Of a DNA stretch of 64,000 bases, positions 8,675-17,038 are shown piece by piece; position 1 is the first letter of the stretch; each line of letters begins with the position of its first letter. The stretch is taken from assembly GCF_900120005.1 (NCBI RefSeq), contig NZ_LT635452.1, forward strand, positions 248,001-312,000, in the 5' to 3' direction. Made by a program: the position numbers and the translations under genes. The notes under the pieces were generated by a model. The model had not been told where the DNA came from, made no database searches, and saw only the letters and a program-made list of their open reading frames with translations. This stretch comes from Holdemania sp. Marseille-P2844 (GTDB lineage: Bacteria; Bacillota_I; Bacilli_A; Erysipelotrichales; Erysipelotrichaceae).

Positions 8675-10306
8675 ATGCAGCAATATGTTTATATCGTCGG
8701 TCATAAGAATCCGGACACCGATTCGATTTGTTCTGCCCTGGCGTACGCTGAACTCAAGCAGCGGCTGGGCGTTCATGCGATTCCGTGTCGCTTGGGACCG
8801 CTCAACGAAGAAACCAAATATGTACTGAAACGTTTCGGATTGGAAAATCCGCTGTTATTAAAAGACGCGCGGTCTCAGCTGCGCGATATCGACATCGACG
8901 AACCAACCTTGATCACGACCAAGACCTCGTTGAAGGAAGCTTGGGACGTTTTGTTCAAGGCCCGCAACAAATCGCTGTTCGTACTGGATGAGCAGCAGAA
9001 GCTGACCGGGATTGTGTCCACGTCCAACCTGGCGTCGCCGCGGATGATGAGCGACGAGCTGATGCATAAGCTGATGAAAACCGCTTCGCTGTCCGCGCTG
9101 GCCAAAACGATCAACGGCGAGATCGACTACGAACCGAAGAATTTCAAGACCAACGGCAAGGTGTTCATCGTCACGCTCAACGACGGCACAAAGTTTGAGG
9201 AGAACTTCCGCCATTCGATCACGATTCTCTCCGATGGCAACCGCAAGCAGCGGCAGCTGCTGGAAATGGGCACGCGGTGCATGATCATCACATGCAATCA
9301 GGAGATCAGCCCGGACAATCTTGAACTTGCGCGTAAACAGGACTGTGCGGTGATCCGCACGCCATGGGATACGATGAAGGTCGCCAAGGTCATCAACGAA
9401 GCCTTCCCGGTGGAAAGCCTGATGAGCCGCAATCCAATCACATTCCAGGACGACGAATATGTTGACGACGTTGCGAAGAAAATGGCGAACACCCGCTACC
9501 GCAGCTATCCGGTGCTGGATATCGAAGGCAAAGCGGTCGGCGCGGTTTCCCGCTATCACCTGCTGAACTATCGCCGCAAGAAGTTTATTCTGGTCGATCA
9601 CTCGGCTAAAAATCAGGCGATCAACAACATTGACGACGCGGAGATCGAGGAAATTATTGATCACCATCACATTGGCAATATTGAAACCTCCTATCCGATT
9701 TTTTACCGCAATCAGCGCTGCGGCTGTACCTGTACGATCATCGCGCAGCTGTATAAGGAAAACGGCATCATCCCGTCGGCGCAGATGGCCGGAATTATGA
9801 TGAGCGCGATCATCTCCGATACGCTGCATTTTAAATCCGCAACCACAACCCGGCTGGATAAGGATGTCGCTTACGGGCTGGCGGAGATCGCCGGGGTGGA
9901 TCTTGATCATTACGCTGATGAAATGCTGAGCGCCTCGGTGGCCTTGAAGGAATCGACGCCGACGCAGATCCTTAACCGCGACTTGAAGACCTACGATATG
10001 GGAAAATACAAGATTGCGATCGGTCAGACCAACTATAAGAATATTGAAGATATCCAGGCAATTCTGCCGGCTTTCCGTCAGCAGCTGGAAAAGGAACAGA
10101 CTGCCAAGCAGTTTGATTTAATGGTTATGATGTTTTCGCATATCATGGCGGAAGGCACGATGTTTGTTTACAGCGGTCCGCTTTCCTATGTGATGAACGA
10201 AATCATTGATACGAAATTCGACGACAATTCCGGTTATGATCATGAGATCATTTCCCGGAAGCAGCAGCTGATGCCGAAGCTTTCCGTCATTCTGAAACAG
10301 ATGTAA
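8675..10306 (+). CDS. ppaC: Manganese-dependent inorganic pyrophosphatase with CBS and DRTGG regulatory domains
   Basis: 543 residues, the length of the regulated subclass of family II pyrophosphatases. The DHH-type catalytic domain opens with VGHKNPDTDSICSA. A long insert (about residues 70-305) contains two CBS halves, the second seen as MSRNPITFQDDEYVDD, around a DRTGG-like domain; the catalytic part resumes with VDHS and IDHHHIGNIE, then the C-terminal DHHA2-like domain. It hydrolyses pyrophosphate to phosphate in the cytoplasm; CBS domains in this subclass bind adenine nucleotides and control activity. The gene has its own promoter and is followed 19 bp later by a small membrane protein gene. 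Confidence 0.95.
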   Translation: MQQYVYIVGHKNPDTDSICSALAYAELKQRLGVHAIPCRLGPLNEETKYVLKRFGLENPLLLKDARSQLRDIDIDEPTLITTKTSLKEAWDVLFKARNKSLFVLDEQQKLTGIVSTSNLASPRMMSDELMHKLMKTASLSALAKTINGEIDYEPKNFKTNGKVFIVTLNDGTKFEENFRHSITILSDGNRKQRQLLEMGTRCMIITCNQEISPDNLELARKQDCAVIRTPWDTMKVAKVINEAFPVESLMSRNPITFQDDEYVDDVAKKMANTRYRSYPVLDIEGKAVGAVSRYHLLNYRRKKFILVDHSAKNQAINNIDDAEIEEIIDHHHIGNIETSYPIFYRNQRCGCTCTIIAQLYKENGIIPSAQMAGIMMSAIISDTLHFKSATTTRLDKDVAYGLAEIAGVDLDHYADEMLSASVALKESTPTQILNRDLKTYDMGKYKIAIGQTNYKNIEDIQAILPAFRQQLEKEQTAKQFDLMVMMFSHIMAEGTMFVYSGPLSYVMNEIIDTKFDDNSGYDHEIISRKQQLMPKLSVILKQM

Positions 10307-10325
10307 AGCCGGCGGGAGGAACTCC

Positions 10326-10586
10326 ATGAAAAAAATGACGGTCATGCGTTGGCTCGGCTCTGCCGCTACGGTGTTGTTTCTCATGATGTTGATTGTCAAC
10401 GATTGCAACATCGGTTTTGACGTCGCATTGTACGATGATTACGGAATTCATGACCGGCCGAATCCGTTTACGCTGGCACAGCTGATCCTGCCGCTGGCCG
10501 GCCTGATTCTCAGCAGCGTTTTAACCTGGCAGCTGAATCATTGGGAAACGGCTGTGGAAAATAAATCGGATTCATCAAATGGATAA
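10326..10586 (+). CDS. Small membrane protein of unknown function
   Basis: 86 residues with a GGGAGGA site before ATG. Two hydrophobic segments (about residues 9-27 and 49-70) are separated by a polar, acidic loop; the C-terminus is charged and probably cytoplasmic. No family is recognised. It lies 19 bp after ppaC and is probably co-transcribed with it. Confidence 0.7.
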   Translation: MKKMTVMRWLGSAATVLFLMMLIVNDCNIGFDVALYDDYGIHDRPNPFTLAQLILPLAGLILSSVLTWQLNHWETAVENKSDSSNG

Positions 10587-10697
10587 TTCATGGAGGGTAA
10601 ATCCGGGCATACTCACAGTGAGAGGCTGTCTGGATAACGGGGAAAAAACTTGAAAACGGCACGCAGAATCAAAGAAGATTGGATGAAATCAACACCG

Positions 10698-10719
10698 AAG
10701 GGCAGCAATGCCCTTTTTT
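10698..10719 (+). terminator. Intrinsic terminator downstream of ppaC unit
   Basis: Perfect 7-bp stem AAGGGCA / TGCCCTT with a GCAA tetraloop and six T residues. Confidence 0.75.
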
Positions 10720-10879
10720 AGTACTTGCGCTGGGCTGAAAAGAGAAGATTGTCGGAGAGAATCCTGTGCCCCTGCGGTTCGGCTGGGCTTCGCTTTGGAC
10801 AACAGATAAAGAAGAAATCAAGAAATCGGAATGATTTCGCTTCACTTTCGTTTCTCTCATTTAAGAGCTATCAGAAAAG

Positions 10880-10943
10880 TGTAAAGTTCGCTTGACAGAA
10901 TATGTAAAGTTGACTATACTAAAAATGTAAAGCTAGCTATACT
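10880..10943 (+). promoter_or_regulatory. Promoter with three 23-bp-phased direct repeats upstream of Xre gene
   Basis: TTGACA (10892-10897), 17-bp spacer, TATACT (10915-10920). TGTAAAG recurs at 10880, 10903 and 10926, exactly 23 bp apart, and the last two repeats extend through CTATACT. The repeats bracket and overlap the promoter, as expected for operator sites, probably for the Xre protein encoded next. Confidence 0.7.
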
Positions 10944-10959
10944 ATGGAGTGTGATCAAG

Positions 10960-11160
10960 TTGAAGAATCGAGTTCAGGAGCTGCGCAAACAGCGCCGCTT
11001 ATCGCAAAGTGAACTGGCCGATGCGGTCGAGGTTACCCGCCAGACGATCATTTCGCTGGAAAACGGAAAATACAACGCCTCGCTGATGTTGGCGCACAAA
11101 ATCGCCCGGTATTTTGACCTGACGATCGAAGAAGTCTTTTTATTTGAGGAGGATGAATGA
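10960..11160 (+). CDS. Xre-type helix-turn-helix transcriptional regulator
   Basis: 66 residues if started at TTG 10960, which lies 9 bp after GGAG; the GTG at 10951 is an alternative but is too near that site. A single Cro/CI-type HTH fills the protein: RVQELRKQRRLSQSELADAV, then VTRQTIISLENGKYNASL as recognition helix region. Small regulators of this kind commonly repress their own operon. The next gene encodes a membrane protein and starts 2 bp after this stop, so the two are one transcription unit. Confidence 0.88.
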   Translation: MKNRVQELRKQRRLSQSELADAVEVTRQTIISLENGKYNASLMLAHKIARYFDLTIEEVFLFEEDE

Positions 11161-11161
11161 A

Positions 11162-11641
11162 ATGTTGGTTAAAGTTTTAAGTCATGCGCTGGCCAGCGGC
11201 GTGGATTATGAAAAAACATTAAAAGCCCGTCGGAATCTTTCCGTTCTGGGGATCGTTTTGGGATTGGTTGTTTTGGTGATCGTGAACTTGTGGAAGCCGG
11301 AAGCGGATCTTGCCTTCGCGGATTTTCTCAAGGGTGTTTATACAGGAACCGGTATCGGCTTAATGTTATTCTCCGCCCTGTTCTGGGTGAAGGTAAGAAA
11401 ATTGCTGAAGGATCCGGAATTACAGAAGAAGACCCGGATTCAAGAGCAGGATGAACGCCAGACGTTGATCGCGATGAAGACAAGTTCCTCGGCGTTATTG
11501 ATTCTGATCGGCCTGGAATATTTCGCTCTGTTATTAAGCGGAATGTTCAATGCCACGGTATTCTTCACATTGTTGGCAGTGTTGATCGCCGTCCTTGTCG
11601 TGATGATTGGCTGTAAGCTCTATTACAGCCGCCGGATTTAG
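11162..11641 (+). CDS. Four-span membrane protein next to Xre regulator, unknown function
   Basis: 159 residues from ATG 11162, chosen because GAGGAGG lies 9 bp upstream; earlier in-frame ATGs at 11144 and 11153 overlap that site. Two pairs of hydrophobic segments (about 21-39, 51-71, 105-126, 129-152) are separated by a charged cytoplasmic stretch with KTRIQEQDERQ. Resembles membrane partners often encoded beside small Xre regulators in Firmicutes. Function unknown. Confidence 0.75.
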   Translation: MLVKVLSHALASGVDYEKTLKARRNLSVLGIVLGLVVLVIVNLWKPEADLAFADFLKGVYTGTGIGLMLFSALFWVKVRKLLKDPELQKKTRIQEQDERQTLIAMKTSSSALLILIGLEYFALLLSGMFNATVFFTLLAVLIAVLVVMIGCKLYYSRRI

Positions 11642-11652
11642 AGGTGATCCGC

Positions 11653-11835
11653 ATGGGCAAATGTGAAAAGCGGGCATGGCCGCTGACATTGGGGTTATTG
11701 GTGAATGCCGCCGCGCTGACGGTGCATGGCCTGATCGAGAATCTCCCGGAGGGATTGTTCATCCTGATGGAACTGGCCGCGATTGTGCTGATGTTGTGGG
11801 GAATTGTGGAAACTCGCCGGCGGGCCGGTCTGTGA
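11653..11835 (+). CDS. Small two-span membrane protein
   Basis: 60 residues from ATG 11653 behind GAGGTG; nearly all hydrophobic with a short charged tail ETRRRAGL. Third gene of the Xre unit, starting 11 bp after the previous stop. No family recognised. Confidence 0.6.
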   Translation: MGKCEKRAWPLTLGLLVNAAALTVHGLIENLPEGLFILMELAAIVLMLWGIVETRRRAGL

Positions 11836-11903
11836 TCGGTTGAAAAGTCTGCGGATCGCAGTGAACCGCGGCTGTCATTGGATTGATTTGAATGCGGATT
11901 CAC

Positions 11904-11939
11904 AAAGCCAGATTTGCCGGAAGCGATCTGGCTTTTTCC
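11904..11939 (+). terminator. Terminator of Xre unit and insertion target of intron copy 1
   Basis: Perfect 10-bp stem AAAGCCAGAT / ATCTGGCTTT followed by TTTTCC; the group II intron begins at the next base. Confidence 0.85.
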
Positions 11940-13861
11940 GTGTGCCGGGCATGGCATACATCTAGTTGGTGAAAATCCAACCACGGGTATTTACCGCCAA
12001 GTGTAGTGAACCACAAGTCGTTAGCAGTGATGTTAAGGGTGAAGGAAGTGGTGTAGCAAAATCTTCGAGGTTACGAACAGAAACCTGATGAGGCTAAATG
12101 GTGGATAAGGTTGCGAAACAAACCAAAGTCCAAAAGGTAAACGTAAAACCAAGACAGTAAATCAGGAACTTGTGAAGATAGGAAAGAGATGTATGTCTTA
12201 CCCCGGGAGGTCTTGTGAACGATGAAGTCCAATAAACTTTAAAATCAGGGATGGTAGCATCGGTCGAAAAAGGTTTATCACAAGAAGTCAGCTGAGGTCA
12301 TATTAGTTATCCAGCCTAGATAACGAAGGACTTAATGTATGTATAGTGTGAATCACTATGAGAAAATGTTCAAGCAATCCGAAAATGAGGATACTCTGAA
12401 ACAATGAATCGTAATCATTGATGAGGAAAGTAGTGGGGATGGTCTTGGATAAATCTACGAGTAGAGGAGGAACAGCGAATGAGATTGATAGAAAAGATGC
12501 TAAGTAAAAGAAATATGGAACTGGCGATAAAGAAAGTCAAGAGTAACAAAGGCGCACCGGGTGTTGATAACATGATGGTGGAAGAAATTGACAAATATTT
12601 TGAAATACATGGAGAGGAAATTATAACCGCAATCATGAATATGAAATATAAACCAAAGCCAGTAAGGAGAGTCTATATACCAAAAGCAGATGGAAAGCAA
12701 AGACCGCTAGGTATACCGACAGTAACAGATAGAGTAATACAACAAGCATTAGCGCAGATACTGAGCGAAATATATGAACCACATTTCAGTGAAAACAGTT
12801 ATGGGTTTCGCCCCAATAGAAGTGCACATAATGCGATGGAACAAGTATTAGAATATCTAAACGAAGGATACGAATGGGTTATTGACATAGATATAGAAAA
12901 ATATTTCGATACAGTACATCATGACAAGTTAATCTCAATACTTAGAGAACATGTGAATGAAAGAGAAATACTGCATCTGATACGTTCGTTCTTAAAAGCA
13001 GGAGTTATGGAAGATGGACTAGTAAGTCCAAATGAAGCAGGAGTACCACAAGGAGGACCACTCAGTCCAGTACTATCAAATATATATTTAGATAAGCTTG
13101 ATAAAGAACTTGAAGAGAGAGGGCTGCGCTTTGTGAGGTACGCTGATGATGGTAACATCTTCGTAAAGAGCGAAATGGCAGCAGAAAGAGTAATGAAATC
13201 AATCACATGGTGGCTAGAAAGAAAACTATTCTTAAAAGTGAGTGCGACAAAGACCAAAATCGTAAGACCGACGAAAAGTAATTTTCTAGGTTTTACGTTC
13301 TGGAAAGGAAGTATGGGATGGAAGTGTAGGCCAAGCGATAACAGGAAAGCGAAGTTATGCATGAAAATCAAAGAAATACTAAAACGGAAACACGCAGTAG
13401 CAAGACCATTAGCAGAGACATTTAAAAGAATAAACCAAATTATACGAGGATGGATAAACTATTTCCGTATCGGAAGTATGAAACAATTCTTGGATAAATT
13501 CGGACAATGGTTAAGACACAAAATAAGAGTGGTTATTATTAAGCAATGGAAGATACCGAAACGGATTTATATAAATCTGCAAAGACTGAATAAACTGCAA
13601 AATTTTTCCTTTACAGAGGAAGACATATTTAAAGTAGCAAATTCAAGACTAGGATGGTATCGAAGATGTGGAATGAATGTGGTAAACTACATCTTAAATC
13701 CCAGAATACTAGCCATAAAGAAAAAGGAAAGACAAGGCTTAGTCAATCCTTTAGAGTACTATCTAAGTTATTCGTGACAGCAATACATATGTAGCGCCGT
13801 ATACGAGATCCGTACGTACGGTGCAATGGGAGGGGCGAAATTTATTTTCCCTCTACCCTAT
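11940..13861 (+). mobile_element. Group II intron (class IIC-like), copy 1
   Basis: 1,922 bp. The 5' end is GTGTGCC, matching the GUGYG rule. Domain V is visible near 13793-13825: an AGC triad strand, an 8-bp lower helix GCGCCGTA / TACGGTGC, a two-base CG bulge and a 4-bp upper helix. Domain VI follows, with a bulged A seven bases from the end in CTACCCTAT, and the intron ends in AT. Ends were fixed by comparing the flanks of the two copies, which diverge outside this interval. It encodes one reverse transcriptase. The element lies immediately after an intrinsic terminator, which is how class C introns choose targets. Confidence 0.92.
12479..13777 (+). CDS. ltrA: Group II intron reverse transcriptase/maturase, copy 1
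   Basis: 432 residues behind GAGGAGGAAC. Reverse transcriptase blocks run from KGAPGVDNM through RPLGIPTVTDRVIQQ, YGFRPNRSAHNAM, the first catalytic Asp region VIDIDIEKYFD, PQGGPLSPVLSNIYL and the YADD box at residues 221-224. A maturase (X) region with IIRGWINYFRIGS and SRLGWYRRCG follows. No HNH endonuclease domain is present after it, as in class C introns. The protein splices and re-mobilises its own intron. Base composition is clearly more AT-rich than its neighbours, consistent with transfer. Confidence 0.95.
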   Translation: MRLIEKMLSKRNMELAIKKVKSNKGAPGVDNMMVEEIDKYFEIHGEEIITAIMNMKYKPKPVRRVYIPKADGKQRPLGIPTVTDRVIQQALAQILSEIYEPHFSENSYGFRPNRSAHNAMEQVLEYLNEGYEWVIDIDIEKYFDTVHHDKLISILREHVNEREILHLIRSFLKAGVMEDGLVSPNEAGVPQGGPLSPVLSNIYLDKLDKELEERGLRFVRYADDGNIFVKSEMAAERVMKSITWWLERKLFLKVSATKTKIVRPTKSNFLGFTFWKGSMGWKCRPSDNRKAKLCMKIKEILKRKHAVARPLAETFKRINQIIRGWINYFRIGSMKQFLDKFGQWLRHKIRVVIIKQWKIPKRIYINLQRLNKLQNFSFTEEDIFKVANSRLGWYRRCGMNVVNYILNPRILAIKKKERQGLVNPLEYYLSYS

Positions 13862-13954
13862 TTTTTCAGCGGATCTACATCGCGGGGAACCTCATTTTTG
13901 ACGACTTTGCGTATTCTGAACCGGAAACCTCTGGAAGCCGGCGCAGGAAACCAG

Positions 13955-13960
13955 TATAAT
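13955..13960 (+). promoter_or_regulatory. -10 box before amidohydrolase pair
   Basis: TATAAT 29 bp before the start at 13989, between the intron end and the gene; -35 not convincing (CTGGAA region). Confidence 0.4.
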
Positions 13961-13988
13961 GGACATCAGGGAAAGGATGATGAATTCG

Positions 13989-15149
13989 ATGATTTTATTA
14001 AAAAACGGCTGTGTTCATAACGGCCGGGGACAGGTAAGCACCACGGATCTGTTGATTGACGGCGGAAAGATCGTCAAAATCGGCGAACATCTGGAAGCCT
14101 CCGGCGCAGACGTGATTGACGCTGCCGGGATGCATGTGTTTCCAGGCTTTATTGATCCGCTGAGCGATTGGGGAATTCTTGGCCCGGGCCGGGAAATCCG
14201 CGGCAACGCCAACGACAACGATGAACGCTCCGACGTGTTTACGCCGCAGCTGGACGTCAAATATGCCTTTAACGGCCGGGGAATTACCCGGCAGCAGATC
14301 TACGCCTTCGGCATCACCGCGGTCGGCGTCGCGCCGTCCAACAACAATGTGTTCGGCGGTCAGATGGCGGCTTTTGAGGTGCACGGCGTCAATCCGATGA
14401 AAATGTTGATCCGGGAAAAGGTCGGCATGAAAGCTTCGGTCACAGAGGCGGTGAAGGAAGCTTACGGTTCCCGCAATCTCGCGCCGATGACCAAAATGGG
14501 GATTTTTGCGATGCTGAAAGAAAAACTGGCGGCCGCGAAGGATTACCATCCGGAAGAAGATAAGGTTGAACGCGATGAAAAGCTGGCGGCCTTGAAACAG
14601 GTCGTCGATAAGCAGATGCCGCTGTTTGTCAGCTGCAACACGCCGGCGGAAATCCGTTCGGTGCTGCGGGCAGTCGCGGATTATGACCTCGATCTTGTGT
14701 TCTGCGGCGGCTTCGGCGTCGATGGTTCATTGCAGGAGCTGGCGGAAAAGCGCTGCGGTTTGATCGTTGCCAATCCCGCTAACGGTTTCAACAAATATAC
14801 GCGCAATACCGATTACGTGGGAATTGCCCAGCTGGCGAAGCAGGGCGCGACGGTGGCGTTCAGCGCGGCGGATAATGGTTTTGGCGGCCGCGAGGATCTG
14901 TTGTGGTCGGCGTTGGAAATGCAGAAAGCGATTCATGACAGCGAAACCGTGCTGACGATGCTGACCTACAACGCGGCGAAGCTCTTGGGGATCGAACAGC
15001 TGACCGGTTCGTTGGAAGAAGGCAAGCGCGCCGATCTCGTCTTGTGGAGCGCCAATCCGATCACCAGCTACAAGGGCGCCGTGGAAATGACGATCGCCAA
15101 CGGTGAAATTCTGTATCGGAAAGGAGATGCGATGAAATGCTTCTTATAA
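13989..15149 (+). CDS. Amidohydrolase-family protein lacking the metal ligands (probable pseudoenzyme)
   Basis: 386 residues from ATG 13989 (AAAGGATG upstream; ATGs at 13959 and 13980 also in frame). The fold is that of imidazolonepropionase/dihydroorotase-like amidohydrolases: N-terminal beta-sandwich with DLLIDGGKIVKIGEHLEA, barrel, and C-terminal LTGSLEEGKRADLVLWSANP. Where relatives have DxHxH this protein reads DPLSD (residues 56-60); the barrel histidines align with VSCNT and FCGGFG. Only the late Asp in SAADNGF remains. It is thus unlikely to be a metal hydrolase and may be a structural or regulatory partner of the next gene product, with which it shares general organisation and a 13-nt overlap. 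Confidence 0.85.
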   Translation: MILLKNGCVHNGRGQVSTTDLLIDGGKIVKIGEHLEASGADVIDAAGMHVFPGFIDPLSDWGILGPGREIRGNANDNDERSDVFTPQLDVKYAFNGRGITRQQIYAFGITAVGVAPSNNNVFGGQMAAFEVHGVNPMKMLIREKVGMKASVTEAVKEAYGSRNLAPMTKMGIFAMLKEKLAAAKDYHPEEDKVERDEKLAALKQVVDKQMPLFVSCNTPAEIRSVLRAVADYDLDLVFCGGFGVDGSLQELAEKRCGLIVANPANGFNKYTRNTDYVGIAQLAKQGATVAFSAADNGFGGREDLLWSALEMQKAIHDSETVLTMLTYNAAKLLGIEQLTGSLEEGKRADLVLWSANPITSYKGAVEMTIANGEILYRKGDAMKCFL

Positions 15150-16297
15150 AAAATGGCAAAGTCCTGACGATGGGGCCGCAGGGCGTTCTGGAACAGGCCG
15201 ACGTGCTGATCGGCGACGATGGCAAAATCATCGAGGTGGCCGCGAATCTGGAAGCCCCCGGGGCAGAAATTCTGGATGCGAGCGGTAAAATCGTCATGCC
15301 GGGGCTGGTCGACGCGCATTCGCATATCGGCGGCTTCGATACGGATACCGGAGCACAGGATCTCAATGAACTGACCAAACCGCAGACGCCGGAAATTCAG
15401 GCTTACGACGGCATCAATCCGCTTGACCGTTCCTTTATGGAATCTGCAAAGGCCGGAATTACGACCAGCGCGATTACGCCGGGCAGCGGCAACGTGATCT
15501 GCGGCTTAGCGTGCGCCGTCAAATCAGCGGGGACGTCGCTGGCCAGCCGGACGCTGCGCAATCCGATCGCGCTGAAAGCGGCGATGGGCGTGAACCCGAA
15601 GGGCGTTTACGGACCGCGCACAGCGCTGCCGATGTCGCGTTTAGGCGTGGCGGATCTGTTTCGCGATTACTTCCTCAAAGTAAAGGACTATCAGGCGAAA
15701 AAAGTTCTGGGTGTAAGTGATCCGGAGAAAATGCCGAAGTTCGATCAGGGGATGGAAAACGGACTGCTGGTTCTGGAAAAGAAAATTCCGCTCAAGGTGC
15801 ATTGTTATCAGCACGACATGATGTCATTGCTGCAGCTGGCGGATGAATTTGATTTCGACGTGACGCTTGATCATGCGTTAGGGTCCAGCGATTTCTATGA
15901 TGAGATCGCTTCGAGCAAGCATGTCCGCGGCGTGATTTACGGTCCGCTGGGTGCGCCGCTGTTTGGCGGCGAGGGCTGCAAGGTTGATATCGACTGTCTG
16001 GCTGAGCTGGACCGGCGGGGCGTCTGCTGCGCAATCATGACGGACGGCCCGTGCTTTGTTCCGTATATGATCATCACGCAGGCCGGCGAAGCGGTGCGTA
16101 CCGGTCTGGATGAGCTGCGTGCGCTGGCGATGATTACGATCAACGCCGCAAAGATCATCGGCTGCGACGACTGGGTCGGTTCGTTAGAAGCGGGCAAAGA
16201 CGGCGACGTGCTGATTTTTGACGGTATGCCGGCAGTTGATACCGATGCGCGCAACCTCTGCACGATCATCGACGGCAAGATCGTTTATCAGGCGTAA
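15137..16297 (+). CDS. Amidohydrolase (imidazolonepropionase-like), metal ligands intact
   Basis: 386 residues; ATG 15137 lies inside the end of the previous gene behind AAGGAGATG. Metal-site residues are present: HSH at 61-63 in LVDAHSHIGGF, His222 in LKVHCYQHD, His246 in TLDHALGS and an Asp in CCAIMTDGPCF. The C-terminal beta-sandwich strand VGSLEAGKDGDVLIFDG is typical. It probably hydrolyses a cyclic amide or related C-N bond in the cytoplasm; the substrate is unknown. Paired with the ligand-less paralogue upstream as an overlapping two-gene operon. Confidence 0.88.
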   Translation: MLLIKNGKVLTMGPQGVLEQADVLIGDDGKIIEVAANLEAPGAEILDASGKIVMPGLVDAHSHIGGFDTDTGAQDLNELTKPQTPEIQAYDGINPLDRSFMESAKAGITTSAITPGSGNVICGLACAVKSAGTSLASRTLRNPIALKAAMGVNPKGVYGPRTALPMSRLGVADLFRDYFLKVKDYQAKKVLGVSDPEKMPKFDQGMENGLLVLEKKIPLKVHCYQHDMMSLLQLADEFDFDVTLDHALGSSDFYDEIASSKHVRGVIYGPLGAPLFGGEGCKVDIDCLAELDRRGVCCAIMTDGPCFVPYMIITQAGEAVRTGLDELRALAMITINAAKIIGCDDWVGSLEAGKDGDVLIFDGMPAVDTDARNLCTIIDGKIVYQA

Positions 16298-16310
16298 CGA
16301 ATAAACAAAC

Positions 16311-16336
16311 AAGGCTTGCCCGCTGCGGTAAGCCTT
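16311..16336 (+). terminator. Terminator after amidohydrolase operon
   Basis: 10-bp stem AAGGCTTGCC / GGTAAGCCTT with one G-U pair and a 6-base loop; weak T tract TTTGCTTGCTTT. Confidence 0.6.
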
Positions 16337-16393
16337 TGCTTGCTTTCGTGATTCAGACAAAAAGAGAGCGAGGCGGCAGGCGCGGCAATGCCG

Positions 16394-16423
16394 CAAAAAA
16401 AACACGCCGGCAAAGGCGTGTTT
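16394..16423 (-). terminator. Terminator of HD-like gene
   Basis: Perfect 9-bp stem AAACACGCC / GGCGTGTTT; read on the minus strand it is followed by eight T residues. Confidence 0.8.
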
Positions 16424-16456
16424 CAAGGAAAGGCTATCGCAACGATCCGGACCGGT

Positions 16457-17005
16457 TTAATACCGGGCGGCAATCGCCGAGACCATCAGTGCTTTCAGCT
16501 TGACCGGACTGAGGCGGCGGGCTGACTGCGTGCCCATTTCCATGGCGGCGCACAGCTTATCCACCCCCTGGACGACCCAGCCTTCCTTTGTCTGCGGACG
16601 CTGGCGGGACATCGGCCACATGTGGTTGAGAATACAATCTTCCATGATCGGATCCACCGCGGTGTATTGCCGGGCCATCGCCAGCGCGACCTGCGGATGC
16701 ACGACGCTGTGACGGCCTTCGATCGGCTGCTCGTTATTCTTCCAGTCATACAGATAAAAGTCGCGCAGCAGCGCGCCGCGGGTGGCGCTGCGGACGTTCA
16801 GGTTCAGCCGGCGGCTGATTAAAAATGTATAATAAGCGACGTTGACGCAGTGCTGCAGGCGCGTGGTCTTGCAATGCTGGACATAATCGCGCAGCTCCTG
16901 AACGTCGTCGATATGCAGTATATCCTGTACCAATTCCATGAATTCGCTGACCAGCGCTTCTTCGGAATCAGTAAAATTCAACCGGGATCCAATGGGTTTT
17001 TCCAA
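16457..17005 (-). CDS. HD-domain-like protein with altered HD doublet
   Basis: 182 residues if initiated at TTG 17005, 8 bp after AAGGAG; GTG 17014 is an in-frame alternative too close to the site. The pattern LQHCVNVAYYTFLISRR, LLRDFYLYDW, HPQVALAMA and NHMWPMS matches a Firmicutes HD-hydrolase family in which, as far as I recall, the second motif normally reads LLHDFFLYDW. Here the doublet is Arg-Asp, so one metal ligand is missing and phosphohydrolase activity is doubtful. Monocistronic, with its own promoter and terminator. Confidence 0.75.
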   Translation of the reverse strand: MEKPIGSRLNFTDSEEALVSEFMELVQDILHIDDVQELRDYVQHCKTTRLQHCVNVAYYTFLISRRLNLNVRSATRGALLRDFYLYDWKNNEQPIEGRHSVVHPQVALAMARQYTAVDPIMEDCILNHMWPMSRQRPQTKEGWVVQGVDKLCAAMEMGTQSARRLSPVKLKALMVSAIAARY

Positions 17006-17038
17006 TGAAATCACTCCTTTTGAAAAACTACAAGTCCC

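Larger units (their letters stand above)
10587..10959. other. Intergenic region with terminator and Xre promoter
   Basis: About 370 bp without a supported gene. It contains the hairpin terminator at 10698 and, at the right end, the promoter with three phased repeats. A 63-codon minus-strand frame (10669-10860) has no ribosome site and low-complexity Ser/Pro composition, and was not accepted. Confidence 0.6.

Noticed and set aside
8858-9910. Minus-strand frame of 350 codons
   Set aside because: Fully opposite ppaC; long antisense frames are common here because of the codon bias.
10669-10860. Minus-strand 63-codon frame in a gap
   Set aside because: No ribosome site, overlaps a terminator, and composition is not protein-like.
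12415-13371. Minus-strand frames within the introns (also in copy 2)
   Set aside because: Opposite the reverse transcriptase gene and repeated only because the intron is repeated.
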